DNA from: Burkholderia savannae
GTDB taxonomy: Bacteria; Pseudomonadota; Gammaproteobacteria; Burkholderiales; Burkholderiaceae
NCBI RefSeq assembly: GCF_001524445.2
Contig: NZ_CP013417.1
Span: forward strand, 1,860,001 to 1,924,000
Direction of reading: 5' to 3'
DNA: 64,000 bases
Shown here: one piece after another, positions 1-8,659 of the stretch
Numbering within the stretch: the first letter of the stretch is position 1
Layout: each line of letters begins with the position of its first letter
The notes under the pieces: model-generated
What the model was told of the DNA's origin: nothing
Database searches by the model: none
Seen by the model: only the letters and a program-made list of their open reading frames with translations
Made by a program: the position numbers and the translations under genes

Positions 1-502
1 AACGTCCCGCTCGAACCGCTTGCCTTGCTTCGCGACGTCGCTCTTCTCACGGGCCGAATCGACGTCCGGCTTCGATCGGTTCGACGGCCGGCCGTTTCTC
101 GACTCGGCGCGCTTTCCTTCCATTCGTCTTTTTCGCGACATGCGCGCGCGATCGCGAGCCGCGATGCATTTCGTTTCGCCTCATCTCATTTCGTCTCGCT
201 TCACCTCGCGGCGCATTCGCGCGCGACGTTTCATGCAGGCAGCGATGCGCTCGACGCGGCGTCAGGCATCGGGATCGTTGCGAAGGCCGGCATCTTTCGG
301 CCCGATCGCATCGGGGCGCGCGGAAAAAGACGCGTCGCGCCGGCTTGAAACCGGACCCGCACGGGCATCGCGCTTGCCGAGCTTGCCGCGATGCGCTCAA
401 GATGCCCGCATCGCGGCCCGAGGGGCCGACCGGTTGTGCCAACCGGCCGATCGACTCCGATCGCATCCGACGGTCGATCGGCATGACGAAAAGGGGGAAT
501 CC
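1..502. other. Upstream region without a supported gene
   Basis: Open frames run through this 0.5 kb on both strands, but they look like the random openness of GC-rich DNA: no recognisable domain, no credible ribosome site, and one of them simply runs into the esterase gene that starts at 503. It probably holds the esterase promoter; no confident -35/-10 pair was recognised. Confidence 0.5.
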
Positions 503-1522
503 ATGCAGATACGTCACGTTGCGTCGCGTGCGATGTCGGCCGCCGCGCTCACGCTCACGCTCGCGCTCGCGGCCGCTGCGTCGTCGAACGCGCGAGCTTC
601 CGCGTCGTTGCCCGCGCTACGGGCCGACGCCCGTCAGGTGTCGGTGTCCGGGCTGTCGTCGGGCGCGTTCATGGCGGTGCAGTACCAGGTCGCGTATTCG
701 GCGTCGGTGATCGGCGCGGGCGTGGTCGCGGGCGGCCCGTATTACTGCGCGAAGGGCAAGCTCGCGAACACGAAGAACTGCATGCAAGGCATGCCGGATA
801 CCGAGCAACTGATGACCAGGGCGCGCGACTTCGAGGCGAGCGGCCAGATCGATCCGCTCGCGAACCTGAAGCATGCGAAGGTCTATCTCTTCAGCGGCAC
901 GAAAGACGCGGTCGTGAGTCAGCCTGTCGTCGACGCGACGTGGTCGTTTTTCTGGCTGGCGGGCGTGCCTGCGGCAAATCTCGCGTACGTCGTCGACGTG
1001 CCGGCCGGACACGCGTTCGTCACGCCTGCCGCTGGCGGCGTGTGCAGCGCGAACGCGACGCCCTTCATCAATCATTGCACCGTCTCGCAAGCGGGTTACG
1101 ACCAGGCGGGAGCGCTCCTTCAGGCGATCTACGGGCCGCTGTCGCCGCCCGTCGCGCAACCGGCGGGGCGCGCGATCACGTTCAATCAGCGTGAGTTCGC
1201 GCCCGTGGCGAGCGGGCTTGCGAAAGACGGCTACGCATACGTGCCGCGCGCGTGCGACGCGAACGCCGGCTGCAAGGTGCACGTGGTGTTCCACGGTTGC
1301 CTGCAATCGGCGGACGTCGTGCGCGACATGACGACCTACCGGAACTGGGCGGATGCGAACGATATCGTCGTGCTGTATCCGCAGGTGGCGGCGGATTTGC
1401 CCGTCAATCCGCAGGGATGCTGGGACTGGTTCGCTTATACGGGGCAGGAGTATGCGTTGAAGTCGGGGGCGCAGATGCGCGCGGTGCGCAAGATGATCGA
1501 ACGGGTGACGTCGTCGCATTGA
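503..1522 (+). CDS. Secreted PHA/PHB depolymerase-like esterase (copy 1)
   Basis: A 339-residue alpha/beta-hydrolase expected to cleave short-chain polyhydroxyalkanoate or related esters outside the cytoplasm. The first ~33 residues form a signal peptide (charged start, Ala/Leu-rich core). The lipase box GLSSG (residues 50-54, Ser52 as likely nucleophile) opens the catalytic domain. Later landmarks are an Asp in SGTKD and a His in PAGHAF, plausible triad members, and the C-terminal VVFHGCLQ and PQGCWDWFAY blocks typical of the type 2 catalytic-domain depolymerase family. No substrate-binding domain follows, so it could equally act on soluble oligomers. The start at 503 is chosen because a purine-rich site (aagggggaat) lies just upstream and the signal peptide begins there, although the frame stays open to position 20. 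A paralogue lies at 2361-3386. Confidence 0.85.
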   Translation: MQIRHVASRAMSAAALTLTLALAAAASSNARASASLPALRADARQVSVSGLSSGAFMAVQYQVAYSASVIGAGVVAGGPYYCAKGKLANTKNCMQGMPDTEQLMTRARDFEASGQIDPLANLKHAKVYLFSGTKDAVVSQPVVDATWSFFWLAGVPAANLAYVVDVPAGHAFVTPAAGGVCSANATPFINHCTVSQAGYDQAGALLQAIYGPLSPPVAQPAGRAITFNQREFAPVASGLAKDGYAYVPRACDANAGCKVHVVFHGCLQSADVVRDMTTYRNWADANDIVVLYPQVAADLPVNPQGCWDWFAYTGQEYALKSGAQMRAVRKMIERVTSSH

Positions 1523-1551
1523 CGCGCAGACGCGCAGACGCGCAGACGCGC
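1521..1551. repeat. 8-bp tandem repeat (GACGCGCA, ~3.9 copies)
   Basis: The unit GACGCGCA is repeated in tandem starting within the stop codon area of the first esterase gene. Such short arrays are common variable-number loci in Burkholderia genomes. Confidence 0.8.
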
Positions 1552-1734
1552 TCGCGCGTGAAGCCGCGGCGACGCGGCGCGGGAGGGAGCAGGAAGGCGG
1601 CGGCGCGCATGCGGCGTGGCGTGCATGACGCTTCGCCGCCGCCCGCCGCATGGGGAGAGCAGCGGAGGTGCGCGCGGCGCGCACGCGGAGTGTTCACGGC
1701 CGGCGCGGGCGGCGTCGTACCGCCGGCGCCGGCG

Positions 1735-2169
1735 TCAGTCCGCCTCGCGGTACACCTGCGCGAAGCGCTGCGCCTGCACGACGCCGTAGTCGCCCGGCGC
1801 GTATTGCATCACCCAGTCGCCCGCGTCGCCATGCAGTGTGTCGCCGCCCGCCGAGCGCGCGATCGAGAACGGCGCGTCCATCCGCTTCGCGAGCACGACG
1901 GCGGGACGGTTGCGGTACGCGCCCGGCGCGCCGTGCACGACGCTGTCGGCGGCGGGCAGGTACTTCGCGTCGAAGCGCTCGCGCGACACCACCCAGCGGT
2001 CGCCCGTCGAACCGGTGACGAGCGCGTCGCCCGCCGCATAGCGGTTCGGCCCTTCGAGGCTCATCAGCTCGCCTGCCTGCGCGGCGAATTTGACCTGGAC
2101 CGTCTCGTTCTTGACGACGCGCAAGGCGTCCGGATCATTGCGGAGGTCGACGTTTTTCAATTCGATCAT
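1735..2169 (-). CDS. PGDYG-domain protein
   Basis: A 144-residue soluble protein without signal peptide or membrane segment. The C-terminal part carries the family-defining sequence YAPGDYGVVQ, preceded by GDWVMQ, which matches the small PGDYG-domain family of unknown function. The start at 2169 (MIELKNVD) is preferred over a TTG five codons upstream (2184), but neither has a strong ribosome site. It lies convergent to the first esterase gene and divergent from the second, so it was either inserted between, or trapped by, the duplication that made the two esterases. The family is recognised; its biochemical role is not known. Confidence 0.75.
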   Translation of the reverse strand: MIELKNVDLRNDPDALRVVKNETVQVKFAAQAGELMSLEGPNRYAAGDALVTGSTGDRWVVSRERFDAKYLPAADSVVHGAPGAYRNRPAVVLAKRMDAPFSIARSAGGDTLHGDAGDWVMQYAPGDYGVVQAQRFAQVYREAD

Positions 2170-2360
2170 GTCGATTTTTGTCAATAAAAGCGCATCACTT
2201 TAGCGCGAATCCAGGCGCGCGTGAACGCCGACCTTGCGGGCAACGGAGGCAGCGACGAATATGAAGTGATCGCGTCTCGATTTTGCCGTCCGACTGTGTC
2301 GACCTGTCCGGGCGACGCCGGCCGTCGTTGCCGTCGCCCGGCGGGATCAAGGGGAAATCC

Positions 2361-3386
2361 ATGCAGATGCGCCACGCCGCCGCGCGCGCGATCCTCGCCG
2401 CCGCGTTGACCATCGCGCTCGCCGCCGTGTCCGCGAGCGCGCAAGCTTCGCCGCCGCTGCCCGCGCTGCGCGCGGACCCGAACCAGGTGTCGGTGTCCGG
2501 GCTGTCGTCGGGCGCGTACATGGCGGTGCAGTATCAGGTCGCGTATTCGGCGTCGGTGATCGGCGCGGGCGTGATCGCGGGCGGCCCGTACTACTGCGCG
2601 GCGGGCAGCCTCACGAACACGGGCATCTGCATGGGACTCTTGCCGAACACGGTGCCCGATTCCGGGCTGCTGTTGACCGCCGCGCTGGGCTTCGCGGCGA
2701 GCGGTCAGATCGATCCGCTCGCGAACCTGCAGCGCGCGAAGATCTATCTGTTCAGCGGCACGAAGGACACGATCGTCCGCGAGCCCGCCGTCGATGCGAC
2801 GTGGTCGTTTTTCTGGCTGGCCGGCGTGCCCGTGACGAACATCGTCTACGTCGCCGACATTCCGGCCGGGCATGCATTCATCACGCCGTCGGCAGGCAAC
2901 GCGTGCGATGCGAACGCCGCGCCGTACATCAGCCATTGCAGGGTCGGTCAGTCGGGCTACGATCAGGCGGGCGCGCTGCTCGAGACGATCTACGGGCCGC
3001 TTGCGCCGCCCGTCGCGCAGCCGACGGGGCGCGCGATCACGTTCGACCAGCGCGAGTTCGCGCCGGCGTCGAGCGGGCTCGCGGCGGACGGCTACGCGTA
3101 CGTGCCGAGCGCATGCGGCGCGAGCGCCGGCTGCAAGGTCCACGTCGTGTTCCATGGCTGCCTGCAGTCGGCGGACGTCGTGCGCGACATGACGACCTAC
3201 CGGGACTGGGCGGATGCGAACAATATCGTGGTGCTGTATCCGCAGGTCGCGAAGGCCGGCACGCCGGGCAATCCGCAGGGATGCTGGGATTGGTTCGCGT
3301 ATACCGGGCAGAACTATGCGCTGAAGTCGGGCGCGCAGATGCGCGCGGTGCGGGCGATGATCGATCGGGTGACGTCCGCGCGGTGA
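2361..3386 (+). CDS. Secreted PHA/PHB depolymerase-like esterase (copy 2)
   Basis: A 341-residue paralogue of the 503-1522 product, alike over nearly the whole length including the signal peptide start and the ribosome-site region (ggggaaatcc before ATG). It has a signal peptide of about 30 residues, the lipase box GLSSG (47-51, Ser49 likely nucleophile), SGTKD and PAGHAF blocks, and the C-terminal VVFHGCLQ and PQGCWDWFAY motifs of type 2 depolymerases. The region between the SGTKD block and the lipase box differs most from copy 1 (a longer GLLPNTVPD segment), which may change specificity. Expected to be exported and to hydrolyse short-chain polyhydroxyalkanoate or similar esters. The start is fixed by the ribosome site and signal peptide. 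Confidence 0.85.
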   Translation: MQMRHAAARAILAAALTIALAAVSASAQASPPLPALRADPNQVSVSGLSSGAYMAVQYQVAYSASVIGAGVIAGGPYYCAAGSLTNTGICMGLLPNTVPDSGLLLTAALGFAASGQIDPLANLQRAKIYLFSGTKDTIVREPAVDATWSFFWLAGVPVTNIVYVADIPAGHAFITPSAGNACDANAAPYISHCRVGQSGYDQAGALLETIYGPLAPPVAQPTGRAITFDQREFAPASSGLAADGYAYVPSACGASAGCKVHVVFHGCLQSADVVRDMTTYRDWADANNIVVLYPQVAKAGTPGNPQGCWDWFAYTGQNYALKSGAQMRAVRAMIDRVTSAR

Positions 3387-3644
3387 CGCGCGTGTGCCGT
3401 AGGGGCGGGGTTCGGGCGGCTCGGGCGCGCGTGCGAGGGGCGCGCGAATCGGCGAGCTAGCGGCGGGCCGGTGAACGCGTGATGACCGAGCGAGCGTGTG
3501 CCGTAGGGGACGGTTATGGGGCGACGCGTCGGAGATTGGTTCGCGGTGCGTTCGCGAGGTTGCGCGCTCGCCCAACGCGCCGCAAGCGGGCGTGAGCTGA
3601 CGGGAGCGTGTCGCGCGGGCCCGCGCGACACGCTTTTCATGCCG

Positions 3645-4160
3645 TTACTGCGCGGCGCCCGAGCTCGCGGCGGCCTGGCCGTCCGCCTTGCCCGGATGCT
3701 TGCGCGCGCGCGCCTTGCCCGGCTCCGGGTGCAGCCACTTGCGGAACGTCGAATCGGCGAGCGTCTTCTGCTCGGCCGGGAAGCTCGCGTACAGCGGCGC
3801 GAAGGCGTCGGAGAGCTTCTTCGCGCCGTCGGCGTTCGCCTGCGTCAGCTCGGCGTATTGCTTCATGTCGTCGAGCGCGGACGCGTTCTTGTTTTCCATC
3901 CGCTCGCGATAGAGCCGCGCCATCGTCGCGCCGTTGTCGCGCATCGTGTCGGCGAACGTCTTCCATTGCGCTTCCTGCTCCGGCGTGATCTTCAACTGGT
4001 TGTGCAGGTACGTGATGCGCTCCTCGACGCGCGCTTCATGACGCGCGGCGGCGGCAGGGGCGGAGGCCGGCGCGGCCGGCGCCGACGCGCTCGTCTGCGC
4101 GTGCGCGAGCGTGGCCGCCAGCGCGAGCGCGGCAGCAAAAGTCAGCGAGATCTTTTTCAT
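3645..4160 (-). CDS. Spy/CpxP-family periplasmic protein (LTxxQ motif)
   Basis: A 171-residue exported protein: signal peptide MKKISLTFAAALALAATLAHA, an Ala/Pro-rich linker, then helices carrying LKITPEQEAQWKTF and FPAEQKTLAD, the two LTxxQ-type motifs of the Spy/CpxP periplasmic chaperone family. The tail is basic and Ala-rich. Members act as ATP-independent chaperones or stress sensors in the periplasm. The start is supported by an AGGAG site a few bases upstream of the ATG. It is transcribed alone, divergent from the Lrp-type regulator, with 634 bp between them. Confidence 0.8.
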   Translation of the reverse strand: MKKISLTFAAALALAATLAHAQTSASAPAAPASAPAAAARHEARVEERITYLHNQLKITPEQEAQWKTFADTMRDNGATMARLYRERMENKNASALDDMKQYAELTQANADGAKKLSDAFAPLYASFPAEQKTLADSTFRKWLHPEPGKARARKHPGKADGQAAASSGAAQ

Positions 4161-4794
4161 TGGAGCTCCTGTGTGGTCGTCGGACGGGAATTCGGATGCG
4201 GGCGCGGCGCGTTCGACCGCCTGCGCGGCGCGCGTCCCGCGCTATTAGTAGCACGGTATCGGGCCGTTGGGCGACGATGCGACATCTGCTTACAACCGAA
4301 ACGAATCGAAATCACGCCTGTGCGGGGGAGGTTTCGGCCGGCGTGCGCGTCGGCGTGCGGCGGGTGGATCAGGGCGTGCGCGCGGTGGCGGGGCCGCGAT
4401 CGGCGACGCCTTCGTCGAGTCGGCGCGCCGTGGCGCGAATCGGATCGCTTGCGGTGCGTGTCGGCAAGCTGCGAAAGCGCGGCGCCGATGTCTGGAATCC
4501 GGACGGCGGCGAAGGATGTGCGCAACGCGCTTCGATGAATGGATGTCTCAACCGACCAACCGACCAACCGACCAAGTGACCAAGTGACCAAGCCGGACCG
4601 ACATCGACCGACACCGGCGCACCAGCGCGGCGTCCATCTTGCTCTCGCGCCCGCGCGCAGCGTCCCCGTCGCTCGCACGACAGCTCGGTACGGCGGATTC
4701 GGTCGAAAAGCCGATCGGTCTGTCGATCGAACGCGAGGTTGGGCGCGCGGCCGTTCGGCGCTATCATCGCGGCACTTCCATTTGCCGATTCGCC
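4161..4794. other. 634-bp divergent intergenic region
   Basis: No gene is supported. The region separates the Spy-like gene (minus strand) from the Lrp-type regulator (plus strand), so it should hold both promoters. It contains the 8-bp tandem repeat at 4549-4588. Open frames here lack ribosome sites and domain similarity. Confidence 0.5.
4549..4588. repeat. 8-bp tandem repeat, two variant units
   Basis: Three copies of CAACCGAC followed by two copies of CAAGTGAC, five consecutive 8-bp units, about 200 bp upstream of the Lrp-type regulator. The two-variant structure suggests growth by slippage after a unit mutated. Confidence 0.8.
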
Positions 4795-5256
4795 ATGCGT
4801 CCACCCCGACTTGATCAACTCGACGAACTCGACCGCAACCTCGTCGCGCTATTGCAGGCGAACGCCCGCGCGAGCGTCGCGGATCTCGCGCGGCAACTGG
4901 ACGTCGCGCGCACGACCGTGCTCGCGCGGATCGCGCGGCTCGAGCGCACGCAGGTGATCGCGGGCTACAGCGTGCGGCTCGGGCAGGACGTGCTCGACGC
5001 GAGCATCTACGCGTACGTCGGCATCATCCTCGCGCCGAAGTACGGCAAGGACGTGCTCAAGCGCCTCGATCGCATGCCGGAGGTGCAACTGCTGTGCGCG
5101 GTGAGCGGCGAGTACGACTACGTCGCGTGGCTGCGCGCCGATTCGCCCGAGCGCCTGAACGATCTGCTCGATCAGATCGGCGCGCTCGAAGGCGTCGAGC
5201 GGACGACGACGTCGATCATCCTCGCGCGCAAGATCGACCGCGGGACGATCGGCTGA
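4795..5256 (+). CDS. Lrp/AsnC-family transcriptional regulator
   Basis: A 153-residue regulator. Residues ~7-60 form the AsnC-type helix-turn-helix (DELDRNLVALLQANARAS then a VARTTVLARIARLE recognition region); residues ~70-150 are the ligand-binding RAM domain, with the characteristic VSGEYDYV segment. Members bind amino acids and act as dimers or octamers. The start at 4795 gives the usual length for the family; an upstream in-frame extension to 4639 has no family similarity. The next gene (5325) is on the same strand after 68 bp. Target genes cannot be told from the sequence; the saccharopine-dehydrogenase-like gene 2 kb downstream is a candidate by metabolic theme only. Confidence 0.88.
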   Translation: MRPPRLDQLDELDRNLVALLQANARASVADLARQLDVARTTVLARIARLERTQVIAGYSVRLGQDVLDASIYAYVGIILAPKYGKDVLKRLDRMPEVQLLCAVSGEYDYVAWLRADSPERLNDLLDQIGALEGVERTTTSIILARKIDRGTIG

Positions 5257-5324
5257 CGCGCCGCGTCGCCCGAGCGCGCGATGGGCGAGGACGAATGAGA
5301 CAACCTTGACGAGAGGCCGGGATC

Positions 5325-6404
5325 ATGACGACGAGCCAAACCTATTCGCGCCCCGAGCGGCTGCTGCAGATCGCGTCGTGGGGCATCGCCGTGGCGTTCG
5401 CGCTGTTCCTCAACATGCTGGGCAGCCTCGTGATCCGCGACATGGCGTTCGCGCCGCGCGGCGGGCCGCCGACGCTCGCGCGCTACGCCGACACGCAGGC
5501 GGACGCCGCGCTGCGCGCGTCGCAGCGGGAACTGCAGCGCGAGCAGGGCGCGCTGACGGATAAGGCCGACGCGTTCGCGACCGCCCGCAATCGCGCGCAG
5601 CAGGACTACGACCAGGCGAAGGAGAGCTTTCGCAACTGGATCGCGACGCGCAGCGCGACGGGCGACGCGAGCCGCAACCCGGAGGTGCTCGCGCGCACGC
5701 GCCAGCTCGACGAGCTGCAGGCAGCCGTGGCCGGATGGCAGCGCCGGCACGATCAGATCGCCGATCAGCTCGACGCGCTGCGCAAGCGCCAGGACGACGT
5801 GAGCGCGCAGCTCGCGCAATCGCGGACGCAGGCCGAGCAGCGCTTCGAGCAGGCAAGCCGGCGCTACGAGCTCGTCGTGTTCGCGTGGCGGCTCGCATTC
5901 ACGCTGCCGATCCTCGTGCTCGCGGTCTGGCTGTTCGTCCGTTACCGGAAAGTGCGCTACTGGCCGTTCGTCTATGGCTTCGGGATGTTCGCGCTGACGG
6001 CGTTCTTCGTCGAGCTCGTGCCGTATCTGCCGAGCTTCGGCGGCTACGTGCGCGTCATCGTCGGCATCGTGCTGACGGTGTTCGCGGGCGTCTACATGCT
6101 TCGCGCGTTCCAGCGGTACGTGGAGCGCAAGCGCGAGGAGATGCGGCGCAGCCAGCGCGAACGCGCACAGGCGATCGGTTACGACAAGGCGATCGCCGCG
6201 TATCAGAAGAAGCTGTGCCCGTCGTGCGACAAGCCATGGAACCTGGGCGGCGACGGCGCGACGTTCTGCATCCACTGCGGGCTCAAGCTGTTCGAGCCGT
6301 GCGGGTGCGGCACGCGCAACTTCGCGTTTTTCCCGTTTTGCAGCGGCTGCGGGGCGTCGGTGAGCCGTGCGGAAGACGAGCGGCGGCGCGCGGACGACGC
6401 GTGA
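5325..6404 (+). CDS. Membrane protein with coiled coil and C-terminal zinc ribbons
   Basis: A 359-residue protein of unrecognised function. An N-terminal membrane segment (residues ~13-33) is followed by a long Gln/Arg/Ala-rich coiled coil (~60-185), then two or three hydrophobic segments (~187-275), a basic stretch, and a cysteine-rich C-terminus: CPSCDKPW, CIHCG, CGCG and CSGCG, i.e. two zinc-ribbon-like pairs. The architecture suggests an inner-membrane protein with a large periplasmic or cytoplasmic coiled coil and a cytoplasmic zinc-binding end. It starts 68 bp after the Lrp-type gene with AGAGGCCGG upstream and could be cotranscribed with it. Confidence 0.7.
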   Translation: MTTSQTYSRPERLLQIASWGIAVAFALFLNMLGSLVIRDMAFAPRGGPPTLARYADTQADAALRASQRELQREQGALTDKADAFATARNRAQQDYDQAKESFRNWIATRSATGDASRNPEVLARTRQLDELQAAVAGWQRRHDQIADQLDALRKRQDDVSAQLAQSRTQAEQRFEQASRRYELVVFAWRLAFTLPILVLAVWLFVRYRKVRYWPFVYGFGMFALTAFFVELVPYLPSFGGYVRVIVGIVLTVFAGVYMLRAFQRYVERKREEMRRSQRERAQAIGYDKAIAAYQKKLCPSCDKPWNLGGDGATFCIHCGLKLFEPCGCGTRNFAFFPFCSGCGASVSRAEDERRRADDA

Positions 6405-6405
6405 C

Positions 6406-6430
6406 GCATCACGCATCACGCATCACGCAT
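6406..6430. repeat. 7-bp tandem repeat (GCATCAC, ~3.6 copies)
   Basis: The heptamer GCATCAC is repeated immediately after the stop codon of the zinc-ribbon gene; short array typical of slippage. Confidence 0.75.
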
Positions 6431-6510
6431 GACGCGCGGCCGGCGCGTCATGGGTCGTCATGGGTGTGTCATGGGTGTGTGGCGGGCGGCCGTTTGCGCG
6501 CGCGGCCGGG

Positions 6511-6834
6511 TTACGGCGATTCGATCACTTTGCAGGGCTTGTTGCAGTCCGTGTACCTCATGCACGTCTTGTTCGAGACGAGCCGTTGCAGGTTTTCCCG
6601 CGCGAGCTTCTTGGCTGCCGTGCACGCGTCGTGGCTGTTGCCCGGGACGACGCCCGTGGCCGACCGCCCGCGGTCGGCCTTGCACGGGTCGGCGGGCGCG
6701 CCTTCCTTGATCGAGCAACGCCCCTCCTGACTGACTTTTGCCGCGTGAGCGGCAGGCGCGGCGGCGAGCGACGCGAAGCCTGCGACGACGGCAAGACGGA
6801 TCAGACGGCCTGCGTTCCGGGTGACGATTGTCAT
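6511..6834 (-). CDS. Small secreted cysteine-rich protein
   Basis: A 107-residue protein of unknown function. A signal peptide spans about residues 1-32 (ends APAAHAA). The mature part is ~75 residues with six cysteines (RCSIKEG, DPCK, DACTAA, KTCMRYTDCNKPCK), so it probably forms three disulfides after export to the periplasm or beyond. No catalytic motif is visible. Start at 6832-6834 is the ATG that begins the signal peptide. It is a single gene, convergent with the zinc-ribbon gene. Confidence 0.65.
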   Translation of the reverse strand: MTIVTRNAGRLIRLAVVAGFASLAAAPAAHAAKVSQEGRCSIKEGAPADPCKADRGRSATGVVPGNSHDACTAAKKLARENLQRLVSNKTCMRYTDCNKPCKVIESP

Positions 6835-7322
6835 TGTTCTTCTTTCCAGCGAATGCGTCCGAGACCGGCCGGCCTCGGACGAGCCGGCCGCCCGTAGGGG
6901 CGCGGCGATGGGCCGGCGGCGCGCCGGAGCCGGGCGGGATCGATGCGTCACGGCGCGATGCGGCGCGACGATGCCCGCGATCGAGCCTAAGAAAGCCGAA
7001 AGCGTGCCGTCAAGCTGCGAAATCTGGTGGGCGGGCAACGCGCGTCGAATGGCGGCCGATGCCTTGCGGCGCGTCGCGGCGACATGGTGGCGATATGGTG
7101 GCCACGCGGCGGCAATATCGCGGAGCAGCACAGGCGGGCGGTCCGCTCGAATCGGCCGCCCGCCGATCGTTTTCGACGAATCGTCGAAAACGATCGGCAA
7201 TCCGTCGAAAATTCGCGTCGATCCGCATCAGTTTTCGTCTACAAAGTGTTTTTGCACATCCCTACACTTTCCGACAGGGCAACACGCCACTTACAACAAT
7301 CACCTTGTCAGGAGAGAACGAC
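6835..7322. other. Regulatory gap with a large palindrome
   Basis: 488 bp between the cysteine-rich gene (minus) and the dehydrogenase gene (plus). It holds the 37-bp palindrome at 7162-7198 and presumably two divergent promoters. No gene is supported. Confidence 0.5.
7162..7198. promoter_or_regulatory. 37-bp near-perfect palindrome
   Basis: Two 18-base arms (GCCGATCGTTTTCGACGA and its exact complement) separated by a single A, about 125 bp upstream of the saccharopine-dehydrogenase-like gene. It has no trailing T-run, so a regulator site or cruciform/transcript hairpin is more likely than an intrinsic terminator. Confidence 0.6.
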
Positions 7323-8423
7323 ATGAAAATCGCCATCGTCGGCGCGGGTCTCATCGGTCACACCATCGCTCATCTGTTGCGCGAAACCGGCGACTACGAA
7401 GTCGTCGCGTTCGACCGCGATCCGGACGCGCTCGCGAAGCTCGCGAACGAAGGGATCGCGACGCTGCGTGTCGATTCCGCCGATGCGACCGCGATCCGCG
7501 AAGCGGTGAAGGGCTTCGACGCGCTCGTCAACGCGCTGCCGTACTACCTGGCCGTCAACGTCGCCGCCGCCGCGAAGGCCGCGGGCGTCCATTACTTCGA
7601 TCTGACCGAGGACGTGCGCGCGACGGGCGCGATCCGCGAGCTCGCCGAAGGCGCGAACCGCGCGTTCATGCCGCAGTGCGGCCTCGCGCCCGGCTTCATC
7701 GGCATCGCCGCGCACGAGCTCGTGAACGGCTTCTCCGAGGTGCGCGACGTGAAGATGCGCGTCGGCGCGTTGCCCGAGTATCCGACCAACGCGCTGAAGT
7801 ACAACCTGACGTGGAGCGTCGACGGCCTCATCAACGAATACTGCCAGCCGTGCGAAGCGGTTCGCGACGGCCGCCGCCAATGGGTGCAGCCGCTCGAGGG
7901 GCTCGAGCATTTCTCGCTCGACGGCATCGAATACGAGGCGTTCAACACGTCGGGCGGCCTCGGCACGCTGTGCGAGACGCTCGAAGGCAAGGTCGAGACG
8001 CTCGATTACAAGTCGGTCCGCTATCCGGGCCACCGCGAGCTGATCCAGTTCCTGCTCGAGGATCTGCGCCTGTCGACCGATCGCGACACGCTGAAGGCGA
8101 TCATGCGCCGCGCGGTGCCGTCGACGAAGCAGGACGTCGTGCTCGTGTTCGTCACGGTGACGGGCATGAAGCACGGCCAGCTCGTGCAGGACGTGTTCAC
8201 GCGCAAGATCTTCGCGAAGGAAGTTTGCGCAATGCCGATGAGCGCGATCCAGATCACGACGGCGGGCGCGATGTGCGCGGTGCTCGATCTGTTCCGCGAA
8301 AAGAAGCTGCCGCAGAGCGGCTTCGTGCGCCAGGAGCAGGTGCCGCTGCACGCGTTCCTCGCGAACCGCTTCGGCAAGCTGTACGAGGGCGGCACGCTCG
8401 AGAGGATGCACGCGCTCGCGTAA
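7323..8423 (+). CDS. Saccharopine dehydrogenase-like NAD(P)-binding protein
   Basis: A 366-residue cytosolic oxidoreductase. It begins with a Rossmann fold: MKIAIVGAGLIG gives the GxGxxG motif at residues 7-12, followed by an acidic residue at the end of the second strand (FDRD). The rest (ALPYYLAVNVAAAAKAAGVHYFDLTED and a central saccharopine-dehydrogenase-like domain) matches the bacterial saccharopine dehydrogenase family, often linked to lysine/2-aminoadipate metabolism. The start is fixed by AGGAGAG seven bases upstream. It is a single gene followed by a terminator at 8576-8610. Exact substrate is not visible from the sequence. Confidence 0.8.
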   Translation: MKIAIVGAGLIGHTIAHLLRETGDYEVVAFDRDPDALAKLANEGIATLRVDSADATAIREAVKGFDALVNALPYYLAVNVAAAAKAAGVHYFDLTEDVRATGAIRELAEGANRAFMPQCGLAPGFIGIAAHELVNGFSEVRDVKMRVGALPEYPTNALKYNLTWSVDGLINEYCQPCEAVRDGRRQWVQPLEGLEHFSLDGIEYEAFNTSGGLGTLCETLEGKVETLDYKSVRYPGHRELIQFLLEDLRLSTDRDTLKAIMRRAVPSTKQDVVLVFVTVTGMKHGQLVQDVFTRKIFAKEVCAMPMSAIQITTAGAMCAVLDLFREKKLPQSGFVRQEQVPLHAFLANRFGKLYEGGTLERMHALA

Positions 8424-8530
8424 TGCCTGCGCCGCGCGCGACGCGTGTTGCGCGCGGCGGGCGGCTCCGTCGCGACGAGCGGTGCCGACCGGAGCGCGGC
8501 GCGTCAACGTGAATCGAGGCGCGTCGATGC

Positions 8531-8557
8531 AAAGACCGCAAAGACCGCAAAGACCGC
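8531..8557. repeat. 9-bp tandem repeat (AAAGACCGC, 3 copies plus partial)
   Basis: Three exact copies and a diverged fourth, between the dehydrogenase gene and its terminator. Likely a variable-number locus. Confidence 0.75.
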
Positions 8558-8575
8558 AAAGACCCCGCGAAACGA

Positions 8576-8610
8576 CGCCGGGCCGGCCGTAGGGCCGCCC
8601 GGCGTTTTTT
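8576..8610 (+). terminator. Intrinsic terminator after the dehydrogenase gene
   Basis: A GC-rich hairpin (CGCCGGGC arm pairing with GCCCGGCG, inner arms GGCC, loop GTAG-like) followed directly by six T residues. It lies 150 bp after the stop codon at 8423. Confidence 0.85.
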
Positions 8611-8659
8611 GCAAGCCGTGTCGGAAACGGAAATGGGACAGCCGTCGCGATTCGCCGCG

